DNA from: Promethearchaeota archaeon
GTDB lineage: Archaea > Asgardarchaeota > Lokiarchaeia > Sigyniarchaeales > SOKP01
DNA: 64,000 nt
NCBI GenBank assembly: GCA_029838195.1
Contig: JALGVJ010000012.1
Location: 1-64,000, forward strand
Direction of reading: 5' to 3'
This document shows positions 27,066 to 36,804 of the stretch, in pieces. A program made the translations under genes and the position numbers. Each line of letters starts with the position of its first letter. Within the stretch, counting starts at the first letter, position 1. The notes below the pieces were generated by a model. It was not told where the DNA came from. It did not search any database and saw nothing but the letters and a program-made list of their open reading frames with translations.

Positions 27066-30000
27066 ATGGTCAATAAGAAATCGTCAAGGAAAAAAAAAAG
27101 CGGAAAAGAAATTGTACTTGAAAAAACCCAGGTCCCTTTTATTAAAAAAGTAATTCTTGAGAATTTTTTATCTTTCGAGAAAGATGAGGTAGAATTTGGA
27201 GATTCAAAATTCACAATCATTATAGGTCCTAATTGGAGTGGCAAGACCTCCGTTTTCCAGGCAATAAAGTTTTGCTTAGGTAGCAATGAAAGAGATGAGC
27301 GATATCATAAATGGTCTGATTTTATAAGACACGGACAAAATCATGCGCTTGTAGAGCTCCACATTCAAGATGGAAAAAGAGAGATTTATATTCGGAGAAT
27401 AGTAATTCGGGGTCAGTCTCCTTATTATCAGCTGATGGAACCACCTGACACACGATTTAAGAAAGTGCCTGCTAAAAAAATTCAAGAGTTGATAAGAACC
27501 CTCCAATATGATCCCGATAATGAATTCGCTTTAGTAAGTCAAGGAAAAATAGATGCCATAAAGAATTTAAAACCTTCAACATTGTGTGAATTTCTTGAGA
27601 AAGGAATTGGTTTAAATGATTTGCGAGAAGAGATTATTCATCAAAAAGATTCTATAATGCACCTTAATAAAGAATTGGAGTCGCTTTCTACAAGAAAAAA
27701 TACGCTCAATATTAATTTGGAGCTTCTAAAACCCAAATTGGAGCGATTAAAAATAAAAAAAGAATTATTGAAAAAAAGAAAAAAACACGAAGACGAGCTT
27801 TTATGGGCAAATCGTCAAGTTCTCTTAGGAGAAATTGTATTATTAGGAGAAAAAATTAAGAAATTAGAAAAAAAAATTCAAGCATCTAAAAATAAAAAGA
27901 AAGATATAGAAGAAAAAATAGAATTCCTTCAAAACCAAATATTAGAGTTATCGGATTCTTTGACCTTCCTTTCTGAAAAGGCAGGAGCATGTAACAATGA
28001 GTTAGAACATTTAAAGAATGAGATAAATTCGTTTCATAGTGAAAAAGTTGAACAAAAAAAAGAATTAGAACAATTAAGCGATGAAATCGAGGAGAAAGAA
28101 ATTGCTTTAGCAAATTTAAAAGAGAACGAGAGGCAAATTGAAAAAGAAATTAAAATAATAAAAAAAGAAAAAAAAAAGATTAAAGACACGATAGGGAGAT
28201 TAATTAAAGAGCAAAATGAAATAACAAGAAAAATTGAACAGAACAAGAAAATTCTCGAACTTCATGATGATTTATCTTCGAAAAAAGCTCAATTAATAAA
28301 AAAATATCATGAAAACGAAACTCTTATTCAAGATAAAAATAATGAAATTAATCAAATATTTCAAAGCCTCAAAGATATTGAACATAAATTCCAAAAGAAT
28401 AAATGGTTTTTGGAGGATCCCTCGAAAAATTTATTTAAAGAATTAGATCAGGAATTAAGGAACACGCAATTTCAGCTTTATGACATTGAAAATAAGATAC
28501 ATGAGTTAGAGATAAAAAAAGGAAAAGCCTTAAAAAATTTGAAATTATATGAAGAATCACTACGAAAACGTCAGATTTTATTACCCACTCCCATAACTAT
28601 TTTAAAGGAAGAGATTCAGGAGCGGGAGTTGGAAGTAAAAGGACCTATCATTGAATTCCTTAAATTTGATGATAAATTAAGCTATGCGATTGAATCGATA
28701 TTAGGAGAAAGAGTATTATTTGGTTTTATTGCAAAGGATTGGGATACGTTAGAATTATTAAAACGATTAAAAAACAAATATAATGCTTATTGTAATTTGT
28801 ATCTTCCAAAAAATTTAAACCTTAATCCATTTCCACGCATTTCAACTCCCGGAATCCTTGGATATTTAGCAGAGTTAATTCACTGTGAAGATATTGATGT
28901 TAAAAAAGTGATTTATTCGATTGCTAAAAATTGTTTAGTTGTAGATAATTATCGCTCCGGTAGAAAATTATATCAAACGATAGGTTTTAATGGAAAGTGC
29001 GTGACTTTAAAGGGTGAACAAATTTCCTCTTTAAAATATGTATATGAAACTCCCTTTACGAAAAAATTAAAAGGGATGTTGAGCACGGGGAGTCAAAAAG
29101 AACAGATAAAGGTGACTGAAGCGGAGATTAATTCAATTAATGATGAACTCATGAAATTAAAAACAAGGGCTAAACAACGCGATCAGCAACAGAGAGAGCT
29201 TCATAACAAAATACACTCATTCGATGATTTACTTTATAATTTCAATCAGAGAACCCGTTTGACAAATAAAAAAAATAAGTTATATGATGAGCGCAAGAAC
29301 CTCGAAGCGCAAAATGCAAATCATGAATTAGAGATAAAGAAATTAGAAAACAAGATAAAAGAACTAGAGGAGAACCAAGATCCTGAAATTTGGAGGTGGA
29401 ATAAAAGAATCAAGGAAATCCCCGTTGAAATGAATGAGCTGAATGAAGAAGAAAAAAAATGGGAAAAGAAATTAAAAACTAATATTTCAATTTCTGAAAA
29501 ACTTAAAGAAGAGATTAATGAGAGCTCTTCTACTCTTCAAGTATTGAAAAATACGCTTGCCATTAAAAAAGAAGAGTTTCAAAAAGCAGATAAACAAATT
29601 ATCGAGACGTTTAAAAAATATGATGAAGTAGAAGAAGATTTAAAAAAATTAAAGAAATTGATGGAGGAGAAAAAAGAACTTAAAAACGAGTTAGAAGAAA
29701 AGAAAAGCAATATTGAAAAAATGAAATTCGAACGAGAATTAGAATTGAAAAGAAAAGTCATCAAGCTAAACACACTAAAAAAAGAATTTTCAGAGAAAAA
29801 TGAAGATTTAGATAGAATTAATTCCGAAATAGGCCCTTTAGTTTCTGTAGAAAAATTTGAACTTCGCCCGATCGAAGAGATCAAAAATGATATTTATCAA
29901 CTCAATAAAGAATTATTAAATTACCTTGATGTCGATGATTCATTATTAATTGAAAAAGAGCAAATAGTAGAATCTCTTAAAAAAATCACTCAAAATCAAT

Positions 30001-30533
30001 ATAATTTGGAAAAAGACATAAAAGAAGCGAAAAATACAGAAAATGAATTGGAAAAAGCGTATAACACCAAATTTAAAGCCATCTTGAAAAAAATTGAATC
30101 AAAAATTAATACCAAATTTAAAAATGCTAAAATTAACGTTTTATGTTCGCTCAAATTAAGAGGAGATTTCGAATCTCTTGAAGTAGAGATTAAAGCAGGC
30201 ACGTCGAAGGAACAATTAATATCTTGTTCAGCTCTCAGTGGTGGACAAATTTCAATCATTTCCATTTGTTTAATTCTATCATTACAAGAAATTAGGCCTT
30301 CTCCCTTATGCATGTTAGATGAAGCGGGCATGTTTTTAGATGAGAGAAATTCCGAGGCAGTTTTTCATTTAATTCATTCCACATTAGAACAAAATCCCAT
30401 TCAAATGATTTTATTTCTTCCAAAATCTTCTAAAACGTTATTTTCATTAGCAGACAAATTAATTGGAATAGCAAGAACGGGAAAAAATCAAGCTTCTACG
30501 GTTCTTATTCCTAAATTTGTCTTAAATAAATAA
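27066..30533 (+). CDS. smc: Chromosome segregation ATPase SMC
   Basis: A 1155-residue SMC protein. It has an N-terminal ATPase half with Walker A GPNWSGKTS (residues 54-62) and a long coiled coil to about 510. The hinge spans about 510-640 (VKGPIIEFLKFDDKLSYAIESILG to ..FNGKCVTLKGEQ). A returning coiled coil follows. The C-terminal ATPase half has signature ALSGGQISI, Walker B SPLCMLDEAGMFLDERN (with the D-loop) and a final strand. The P-loop has Trp where most SMCs have Gly (GPNGSGKS), still compatible with G-x4-GK-S/T. Length and layout are normal. SMC with kleisin and ScpB compacts and separates chromosomes. The ATG at 27066 is preceded by GGTGGAGAGG, a good ribosome-binding site. Confidence 0.93.
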   Translation: MVNKKSSRKKKSGKEIVLEKTQVPFIKKVILENFLSFEKDEVEFGDSKFTIIIGPNWSGKTSVFQAIKFCLGSNERDERYHKWSDFIRHGQNHALVELHIQDGKREIYIRRIVIRGQSPYYQLMEPPDTRFKKVPAKKIQELIRTLQYDPDNEFALVSQGKIDAIKNLKPSTLCEFLEKGIGLNDLREEIIHQKDSIMHLNKELESLSTRKNTLNINLELLKPKLERLKIKKELLKKRKKHEDELLWANRQVLLGEIVLLGEKIKKLEKKIQASKNKKKDIEEKIEFLQNQILELSDSLTFLSEKAGACNNELEHLKNEINSFHSEKVEQKKELEQLSDEIEEKEIALANLKENERQIEKEIKIIKKEKKKIKDTIGRLIKEQNEITRKIEQNKKILELHDDLSSKKAQLIKKYHENETLIQDKNNEINQIFQSLKDIEHKFQKNKWFLEDPSKNLFKELDQELRNTQFQLYDIENKIHELEIKKGKALKNLKLYEESLRKRQILLPTPITILKEEIQERELEVKGPIIEFLKFDDKLSYAIESILGERVLFGFIAKDWDTLELLKRLKNKYNAYCNLYLPKNLNLNPFPRISTPGILGYLAELIHCEDIDVKKVIYSIAKNCLVVDNYRSGRKLYQTIGFNGKCVTLKGEQISSLKYVYETPFTKKLKGMLSTGSQKEQIKVTEAEINSINDELMKLKTRAKQRDQQQRELHNKIHSFDDLLYNFNQRTRLTNKKNKLYDERKNLEAQNANHELEIKKLENKIKELEENQDPEIWRWNKRIKEIPVEMNELNEEEKKWEKKLKTNISISEKLKEEINESSSTLQVLKNTLAIKKEEFQKADKQIIETFKKYDEVEEDLKKLKKLMEEKKELKNELEEKKSNIEKMKFERELELKRKVIKLNTLKKEFSEKNEDLDRINSEIGPLVSVEKFELRPIEEIKNDIYQLNKELLNYLDVDDSLLIEKEQIVESLKKITQNQYNLEKDIKEAKNTENELEKAYNTKFKAILKKIESKINTKFKNAKINVLCSLKLRGDFESLEVEIKAGTSKEQLISCSALSGGQISIISICLILSLQEIRPSPLCMLDEAGMFLDERNSEAVFHLIHSTLEQNPIQMILFLPKSSKTLFSLADKLIGIARTGKNQASTVLIPKFVLNK

Positions 30534-30565
30534 TTCAATAACAAAAATGAGGAAATATAAATATC

Positions 30566-31204
30566 GTGATAAATTTAAAACATTTTCAAGAAGAATTAAA
30601 AGAAATTGAAAAGCGCCTAATAGAGGGAGAAATTTCACTTTTAGAATTCGAATTAGTTCCAATCTTTTCAAGGTTAAATGCTCTTATATCTCCCGAAAAC
30701 TTAGAACCAACCCTTGATCTTTTTCAAGAAGCGTGCTCGATCCTTCATCAAAAATTTCAAGAATTCAAATTTATTCTGGAATCCATGGATTCACCTCACA
30801 AACTCATGGAATATCTTAAACAAGAACCTTCAGAAGCTGAAATCTTGAGCTTGATAAGAGAATGTTGGATAGAACCTTTTTTCATGAGTTCCTTATCCCT
30901 AGATTTTTTAATGGAAAGTAAGAAAAAATTGGAGAAAAAAACAAGAGAATCAAAAAGTTTTGAAGAATTACAAATGAGAATAAAAAAGGAAAACTTTACT
31001 TTGGAAATTTCTGAAGTAAGTTTTGCTGACAAAATGAATGTATATTATAATAAAATCATTAAAAAACTTCCTTGTTCTTTTGAAGATATTTTTGAAAATG
31101 AACATGATCAAATAACGATTTACGAGCATTTTGTATACCTTTTACATTTATTACAATTAGGAAAAATTAAATATCAAAAACCTACTCGAATGCTTTATAC
31201 TTGA
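30566..31204 (+). CDS. scpA: ScpA-like kleisin
   Basis: A 212-residue helical protein, 32 bp after smc. The N-terminal helices (residues 1-75) fit the part of ScpA that binds the SMC neck. The C-terminal winged helix is visible in ITIYEHFVYLLHLLQLGKIKYQKP, where the family has an F..LLEL.k.g.i...Q motif. Sequence similarity to bacterial ScpA is weak, and the call rests on the C-terminal motif, the size and the gene order. It starts with GTG at 30566, preceded by GAGGAAA. Confidence 0.75.
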   Translation: MINLKHFQEELKEIEKRLIEGEISLLEFELVPIFSRLNALISPENLEPTLDLFQEACSILHQKFQEFKFILESMDSPHKLMEYLKQEPSEAEILSLIRECWIEPFFMSSLSLDFLMESKKKLEKKTRESKSFEELQMRIKKENFTLEISEVSFADKMNVYYNKIIKKLPCSFEDIFENEHDQITIYEHFVYLLHLLQLGKIKYQKPTRMLYT

Positions 31205-31219
31205 GGTGAGAAGAAGAAC

Positions 31220-31744
31220 GTGGTAAATGAATTTTCTGTATTGATGTATTTACTTACCCGAAAAAATGGTAATCATGGTTATGGAACAACTAAAAAAGAA
31301 ATAATAGAAAAATTAAATATTAAAAATAAAAATAAAGATTATCTTTTTATTCATCTACTTGAAAATTTAGCCAACTATATCTTTCCTTTAGGGTTGAAAA
31401 TCCGATATAATCCCATTGATTCTCATTGGTTCATTGCTCATGAGGAAGAACTAACCCATTTAACTCGCTCAAATCCCTTCGAAAACCATCCCAAATTAGC
31501 AGCTACTTTGTTATGTGTATTAACGTGTTGCTTGAAAAACGCCAGTCCAGCAAATATAAGTGAGATTAAAAATTTGAGAAATAAGAAAAATATCATAGAA
31601 GACTTAAAAGAATTAGAAAAATTAGGTTATCTGAGGATCGATGAGATCCAATCAGAAATAAATTTGACACCTTTAATAGGATATCAATTAGATCTTTCAA
31701 AATTATTTTTAAAGATCGCACTTAAAACTAATGAAAAAGGTTAG
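31220..31744 (+). CDS. scpB: ScpB-like winged-helix partner of SMC
   Basis: A 174-residue protein, 15 bp after scpA. It has two winged-helix units. The second one, PKLAATLLCVLTCCLKNASPANISEIKNLR, matches ScpB (LAALAIIAYKQPVTRAEIEEIRG), followed by LKELEKLGYLRID. ScpB dimers bridge the kleisin in the SMC complex. It starts with GTG at 31220 and is preceded by GAGGTGAGAAG. It is the last gene of the operon, and a convergent gene begins 17 bp beyond its end. Confidence 0.75.
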   Translation: MVNEFSVLMYLLTRKNGNHGYGTTKKEIIEKLNIKNKNKDYLFIHLLENLANYIFPLGLKIRYNPIDSHWFIAHEEELTHLTRSNPFENHPKLAATLLCVLTCCLKNASPANISEIKNLRNKKNIIEDLKELEKLGYLRIDEIQSEINLTPLIGYQLDLSKLFLKIALKTNEKG

Positions 31745-31761
31745 AATAGCTCATTTACCAT

Positions 31762-32517
31762 TCATTGAAATAATTCCTTGACGGCCATGAGAACACTATC
31801 TTTATTGGTTAATCCTTCGAGAAATTTAGCCTCGCTAAAGATGACCAGTTGAAAAGCAAAGTGCTTGATATAATCAGGTGGAAGATATGATATATATTTA
31901 GCCTTAAACCATAAACGAATACTTGGTAATCTATATCGATCGAGTGCATCAGCCGTTTTAAGAATGTCAGTTAAGATTTTATATTTTAAATAATATTTTT
32001 CCTTTTCTATTTTTGAATAAGGTATGTTATGAAAAATGATTGCATGGTAAATCTCATCAATATCATGGGAAGATAGAGAGATGTTGTATTGTTTTTCTAT
32101 TAACGTAATATTATTTTTGAACCATCTTGCCGCTCTCTTTCCATGATTAATATCCATCAAATCAGATCTTCGTCTTAAATCATGAATAGAGGAGGCAACC
32201 AGGGCATTTTTAAAACACGTTTCAAAACGTTTTTTTTTAAGCGTGAGAAGAACAAAAGAATTAATCATCACTCTGATCACGTGTCTTAATCCGTGAATGG
32301 TATCTTTCTTCTTTAAGATTAAAAACCAATCGATTTGAGGGATATAGTTCTCGATTTCATGTAAATGATCTTCAATCTTCAATTTTAAATTTAATTCGAG
32401 AAGTGGTTCAGCATTAAAGGCAGGTTCATTCTCTCTTATCCAATTTAAAGTTACCGCATCCATGTATTGATTTCGCGGTAATTTTCCCATCTTGATAAGT
32501 TCTATTAAGGGGACCAT
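31762..32517 (-). CDS. HD-domain protein
   Basis: A 251-residue protein. HD metal sites can be traced as IHGLRHVIRV, ALVASSIHDLRRRSD, HAIIFHNIPYS and LTDILKTADALDRYRL. The ALDRYR end is typical of HD hydrolases that act on nucleotides. The HD signature has DLRRR in place of the usual D(I)GR, which is seen in a subset of archaeal members. It converges on scpB. Confidence 0.65.
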   Translation of the reverse strand: MVPLIELIKMGKLPRNQYMDAVTLNWIRENEPAFNAEPLLELNLKLKIEDHLHEIENYIPQIDWFLILKKKDTIHGLRHVIRVMINSFVLLTLKKKRFETCFKNALVASSIHDLRRRSDLMDINHGKRAARWFKNNITLIEKQYNISLSSHDIDEIYHAIIFHNIPYSKIEKEKYYLKYKILTDILKTADALDRYRLPSIRLWFKAKYISYLPPDYIKHFAFQLVIFSEAKFLEGLTNKDSVLMAVKELFQ

Positions 32518-32675
32518 TTTTAATTAGAAAGATACGAATTTAACAAATTAAATTCAATTTATTTAATGTTACTCGCGATGATCAAATAAAAGATTCACGT
32601 TCTTAATATTTAAGGTCATCTAATGATATGAATCTTCTTATAATTTTCTTTATTTTATAATCTTGTCATTTATTT

Positions 32676-34103
32676 TTATTTCTTTCTTGATTTTAATTTA
32701 CTAAGAAATCGCATTACTTCAACCGGTTTATTGATATTTATTAAGTCCTTTAAGGTTTTTTTCTCTGCATCTAACAAGTTCAATGGGAATGTTTCAATAA
32801 GTTTACGGACTTGAGTCAAGCCTAGATATTTTCTGGTATATTCTGCGTTAGAATATTTATAAGTCGTTAAAAATTCACTATCCGTTTTTTCTCGAAAATA
32901 TTCTAACATGAAATTAAAATAGTTTTTTAAAAGTACTTGATCTTCATGAACTAAAGTTGGGGTTAAAAATAATTGAATGGGACAAGTTCTATACGTGGCT
33001 TTTGAAACGTAAATTCCATCCACATTAAAATCTTTTTTAATGAGATACAATCCCACCCGCCCCTCAAGGGACCCGGTATCGACGGTTCGCACATAAAGAA
33101 TATTTTTTTGGACTTTATTTCTCAAAAATTCATTTGCTTTAAGAGTCCTCTTTTCATAATTGTTTGAAACATACGCATTCGTGTCTATTACCAAGATTTC
33201 TTGATTACCCTTATTTTGCTCTACTTCTTCTTTTAATAAATAATATTTAACCTGTATGGGTTGGAATGTTTTAAATTTTTTTGTGAACTCATCAAATTCT
33301 GTTCCACCCCGATAATGATTTTCTGGTTTCAAATGATATACTCGTTCATTAACAATTCCTTTCTTCTTAATTTTCATTCCCTTAAATATTTGGGGCTCAT
33401 TTTTTAAGATTTTCTTTCGAGTAAAAAAACCAATGCAAATATTCGTTCCGGTGAATTCAAAAATAGGAGTTTCAAAAATATACATTTTTTTTATGAAATA
33501 ATATTTCAGGAAATCTTTTCTAAATTTGTTAGAAACTGTAGCGCCAAAGAGAAAATTAGAAGGAATGATATAGATCATATTTTGAATGCCATTCTTTAAA
33601 TCTCTCATCATTGCAATCTGATACAAATCTTGATAACCTTTATTTTCCCTTTGGAAATATTTTAAATATGGGGCCGTCTTTGGATGCTTTTTAATATATC
33701 CTAAATATAAATAAGGGGGATTTGTCACGTGAAATAAAGGATATTTAGATGTTTTCAAATGATCGGGAAAAGAATTTAAATTATCTCTTTTGAAAATATT
33801 CCTATTAATTAAATCTAAAGGGATATTAAGCAATTGAGCCTTTTTCTTACATACTTGTACCATTGAATCTTGGATATCTGATAAAAAAACATGCTCTTGA
33901 AAAAAATCAATTCTTTCAGTGGAAGGTATGGCTTCTAAAATGGGAAAAATTAAATTACCTTCCCCGCAATAAAGGTCCATCCAAGCATGAGCATAAAGGA
34001 GATCTTTTATTTCAGGAAAAATGCATGCTTTAAATATTTCTTTGGGCGTAAAATGAATACCATAAGTTCTTCGTTTTAATTTTCTCTTTTTTCCCTCAAT
34101 CAT
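32676..34103 (-). CDS. N6-adenine DNA methyltransferase (orphan)
   Basis: A 475-residue methylase of the TaqI/Eco57I-like gamma group. It opens with GIHFTPKEIF, the usual lead-in. Motif I (AdoMet) is MDLYCGEGNLIFPIL, and the catalytic motif IV is NPPYLYLG. A further segment reads QDLYQIAMMRDLKNG..MIYIIPSNFLFG. The C-terminal half is a target-recognition region without a nuclease motif. No restriction enzyme gene is adjacent, so it is an orphan modification enzyme or methylates another substrate. Confidence 0.8.
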   Translation of the reverse strand: MIEGKKRKLKRRTYGIHFTPKEIFKACIFPEIKDLLYAHAWMDLYCGEGNLIFPILEAIPSTERIDFFQEHVFLSDIQDSMVQVCKKKAQLLNIPLDLINRNIFKRDNLNSFPDHLKTSKYPLFHVTNPPYLYLGYIKKHPKTAPYLKYFQRENKGYQDLYQIAMMRDLKNGIQNMIYIIPSNFLFGATVSNKFRKDFLKYYFIKKMYIFETPIFEFTGTNICIGFFTRKKILKNEPQIFKGMKIKKKGIVNERVYHLKPENHYRGGTEFDEFTKKFKTFQPIQVKYYLLKEEVEQNKGNQEILVIDTNAYVSNNYEKRTLKANEFLRNKVQKNILYVRTVDTGSLEGRVGLYLIKKDFNVDGIYVSKATYRTCPIQLFLTPTLVHEDQVLLKNYFNFMLEYFREKTDSEFLTTYKYSNAEYTRKYLGLTQVRKLIETFPLNLLDAEKKTLKDLININKPVEVMRFLSKLKSRKK

Positions 34104-34462
34104 CTTTATTTTATATAGATTTTAATAATTCTTTCATTTCTTAATAAGAAATCCGCTTACTATGGGTTCCACGATATAATTTCTTCTTGAACGATTTCTT
34201 GAGATGTAATTTTTCAAAACATGGAAAGGATATTTAAATATAAATTCGTGAGTTTAGTTCTCTTTAGATCATTTATTATTTTAGAGATTATTATAAATAA
34301 AGGTTTATAATAAAATCAGAGGAGATAATAATAAAAAAATCCTTTCATATGGATGATCATTTTAAATTCCTCCTATTTTAAACACTATTATCAATCAGGA
34401 TTTTTTAATGCCCGGTGGGAAAAAATTACGCAAATTTAAGAGTGAAAGAGTTAAAAAAAAAA
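34104..34462. other. Intergenic region with a 22-codon basic open frame
   Basis: The spacer has a TATA-like TATTTAAATATA near 34230 on the plus strand. A short frame at 34408-34461 begins MPGGKKLRKFKSER and ends at TAA just before the GTPase stop codon. It is lysine- and arginine-rich like small ribosomal peptides, but nothing else supports it as a gene. Confidence 0.25.
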
Positions 34463-35086
34463 TTATTCCGAAGTAATTTTTAATAACATTTCTGCTACAG
34501 CGTTATTATATGTTTCCACATCTTCAAAACCTTCTACAGTTTCCCCGCATGTGATGAAAACATCCTCCACGGTAATCTTTTTATTTTTAAAGAACTCCAC
34601 GATTTGTTTTTTTACCTCCTCAATCTTTTTTTGTTTTGCCGAAGCATCCCCATCAACCAAATCAAATTTGTTTATACACACGTTTATTTTATCCGGGAAA
34701 AATCGAACATCATTAAAAAATTCAAACTGTTGTTTTAAATCACGATCCATAGCAAATACCGCAATAATTTGAGTTGCAATTCGAGAAATCGTAATGATAC
34801 CCATGCGAACTACCGCCCGTGAAGCATCTCCTCCTGGGCCAAAAATCGTGTGCGTCTTACCCGTATCATCCTCCCGAAATACCACGCGGTTAGGATGAAT
34901 CGTTTTAGTTTCCTTTTCTCCGCCGGTTGGAATAGTTGCTTCTCCAGAAAAGTCCGTTTTCACTACCGTACATTTTTTACCTCCTTTAACGTTCTCTATT
35001 TGCCCTTTATTCAGATATCTTACAAATAAACGCAGGATGGATGTTTTTCCCACGCTCACATCACCTAACAAGCCAACATTGACCAT
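34463..35086 (-). CDS. Small Ras-like GTPase
   Basis: A 207-residue GTPase. G1 is GDVSVGKTSI at residues 8-17 and G4 is INKFDLVD (NKxD). The region after strand 3 reads IFGPGGDASR, in the place of the DxxGQE switch II motif, so the catalytic Gln is absent. The long switch I insertion (residues 30-60, basic and glycine-rich) is unusual for Ras-like proteins. It is 1 bp downstream of the gene at 35088-35909 and surely co-translated, and that protein is a candidate regulator or effector. No lipidation motif is seen. Confidence 0.75.
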   Translation of the reverse strand: MVNVGLLGDVSVGKTSILRLFVRYLNKGQIENVKGGKKCTVVKTDFSGEATIPTGGEKETKTIHPNRVVFREDDTGKTHTIFGPGGDASRAVVRMGIITISRIATQIIAVFAMDRDLKQQFEFFNDVRFFPDKINVCINKFDLVDGDASAKQKKIEEVKKQIVEFFKNKKITVEDVFITCGETVEGFEDVETYNNAVAEMLLKITSE

Positions 35087-35087
35087 T

Positions 35088-35909
35088 TTAAAATCCCTCC
35101 GCTTTTAATAATTCATTTAAAAGTCGTTCATAATCTTCGATGAGGAATTGTTCCAAGTAGGCATTATTATGGCTATGGATTAAAGCGATAAGCACTTCTT
35201 TGATATTTTTTGCTTTTTTCACGTACTTAATGAGATTTTCAGGAGAGGGTTCACCTGAGAAATCTCTAGGTTTCTGTTCAAAACCAAACTCTTTCCGTGT
35301 GGGAAGAGAATTAAAAAATCCGAAGGCTGTATATCCTTGATATTGGAAAAAAGTAAAAAAACGCGTTTTAATGGATTTAATCACGGAGGAGAGATATACT
35401 GAGGGATATATTTCTCCTAGGATCAAATCCTCATCTTGTTCTATTATAAAATAAGGAGAAATAGGGGAAACTCGGTTTCCATACATTTCCTTGGGAGGGA
35501 GTGAAACGAATGGTAATTTATCCGATACAATCGCCCATAGATCCTCTCTTTTTTTCTCTAAAAGGAGCTCCTTTATTTCATCATAAGCATAATAGAAATC
35601 TGATTGCAAGGATAAAAGAGAGCTTAAATAAACAGAGAGCGAGGCAAAGGTAGCTTCTAAAAGGGGTCTTCGTCCACCGTCATCTTCAGAGGGCTTTACC
35701 GCACCTTTCCATGCACGTAATGCGGAATATGCGAAACCTTTCACATCAAAAAAGCCTCCCGTGAGGAAAATATAAGAAGGGGCGCTTTTTTCTTCCGTGG
35801 ATAGTAATTGCGTGGCTTTTTCCGTCAGCGCATCCTCAAGTTCCTTATGATTGAATTTGGAATGCACTTTAGGTATTTGTAGCCAAGACTTTTCTTTTTT
35901 CTTTCCCAT
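35088..35909 (-). CDS. Protein of unknown function paired with a small GTPase
   Basis: A 273-residue soluble protein of mixed helix and strand (SYIFLTGGFFDVKGFAYSALRAWKG, then helices, then YFIIEQDEDLILGEIYPS). No known domain is recognised. It ends 1 bp before the GTPase start, and the ribosome-binding GGAGGGATTTT for the GTPase lies in its last codons. The tight coupling suggests a GEF, GAP or effector role for the GTPase, which is inference only. The ATG at 35909 follows an AAAGGATGG context. Confidence 0.55.
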   Translation of the reverse strand: MGKKKEKSWLQIPKVHSKFNHKELEDALTEKATQLLSTEEKSAPSYIFLTGGFFDVKGFAYSALRAWKGAVKPSEDDGGRRPLLEATFASLSVYLSSLLSLQSDFYYAYDEIKELLLEKKREDLWAIVSDKLPFVSLPPKEMYGNRVSPISPYFIIEQDEDLILGEIYPSVYLSSVIKSIKTRFFTFFQYQGYTAFGFFNSLPTRKEFGFEQKPRDFSGEPSPENLIKYVKKAKNIKEVLIALIHSHNNAYLEQFLIEDYERLLNELLKAEGF

Positions 35910-36084
35910 CCTTTCTTTCGCCTTATATCATGGATTTTATTTCATTATGTCAAGAATACACGTTCATTTTAATTTTGATATATAGTATTGCATAAATAAC
36001 TTTTTCGTCAATGTGGATAGTAAGGTAGGTTAGATTAATTTTAACACGTGTTTAATCTAATAATTATATTACAAATATAAAATT

Positions 36085-36705
36085 TTATGGCTCTTCTTGA
36101 AAAAATTCGCTTATTTTTGAAGTAATCATATCAAATTCCCCAATGGTATTCAAATTCTGAATAGTGATACGGTCTATAATATCAGTATTCTTGTAGAAGT
36201 GATATGTTAACTCCATTGCGGGATTTTTCTCTTTTATTGGGACAAGGGCGCCTTTTACAAAAATCTCCAAAAATTTTTCGGACGTTTCTTTTATGGCCCT
36301 CAATTCGGGGTCTTGAAATTTAATTTCAACGGTATTAAAATCCTTAAAATTTAAGATGCATAGAAGCTCTCTTTTCTCATCATTTGAGAAGATTTTTCTT
36401 TTAATAAAGGTATCCTTGAGGAGTTCTTTAGGCAATGGTTCTCGAAAATATGTTTCTTCGATTTCCTTTAGTTCTTCTTCTCTTAGTCCTTCTTTTAACT
36501 CTTGGAATAAAATTTGATCTGCGCTTTGAAAGGATTTATTAGAGACAATTTTATTCAATTCTATGATGATTTCTCGGAATTGTTCGATTTCATTCTTGAG
36601 CTGTTCTAATTCCTCCTTTTTTTTGATATAAAGTTGATTAAGGTGACTCAAGATGGCAGAGAGTTTCTCAATTTCTTTAGAATCCTTTTTTTGTTCCATT
36701 AACAT
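36085..36705 (-). CDS. Coiled-coil protein of unknown function
   Basis: About 206 residues. An N-terminal coiled coil covers roughly residues 10-60 (SHLNQLYIKKKEELEQLKNE). A C-terminal alpha/beta region ends in a strand-helix pattern (MELTYHFYKNTDIID..ITIQNLN). No family is recognised. The exact start is unclear between ATG 36705, ATG 36699 and GTG 36711. It is divergent from the ATP-grasp ligase gene, with a gap of about 100 bp. Confidence 0.5.
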   Translation of the reverse strand: MLMEQKKDSKEIEKLSAILSHLNQLYIKKKEELEQLKNEIEQFREIIIELNKIVSNKSFQSADQILFQELKEGLREEELKEIEETYFREPLPKELLKDTFIKRKIFSNDEKRELLCILNFKDFNTVEIKFQDPELRAIKETSEKFLEIFVKGALVPIKEKNPAMELTYHFYKNTDIIDRITIQNLNTIGEFDMITSKISEFFQEEP

Positions 36706-36804
36706 AAACACTTTTGATGAAAAAAATGGTTTAATTTAAAATTAGTTACATCTATTTAAAAATTAGTGCTCTCTATTAAATAAATAAAATTGGTAATAAT
36801 ATTC

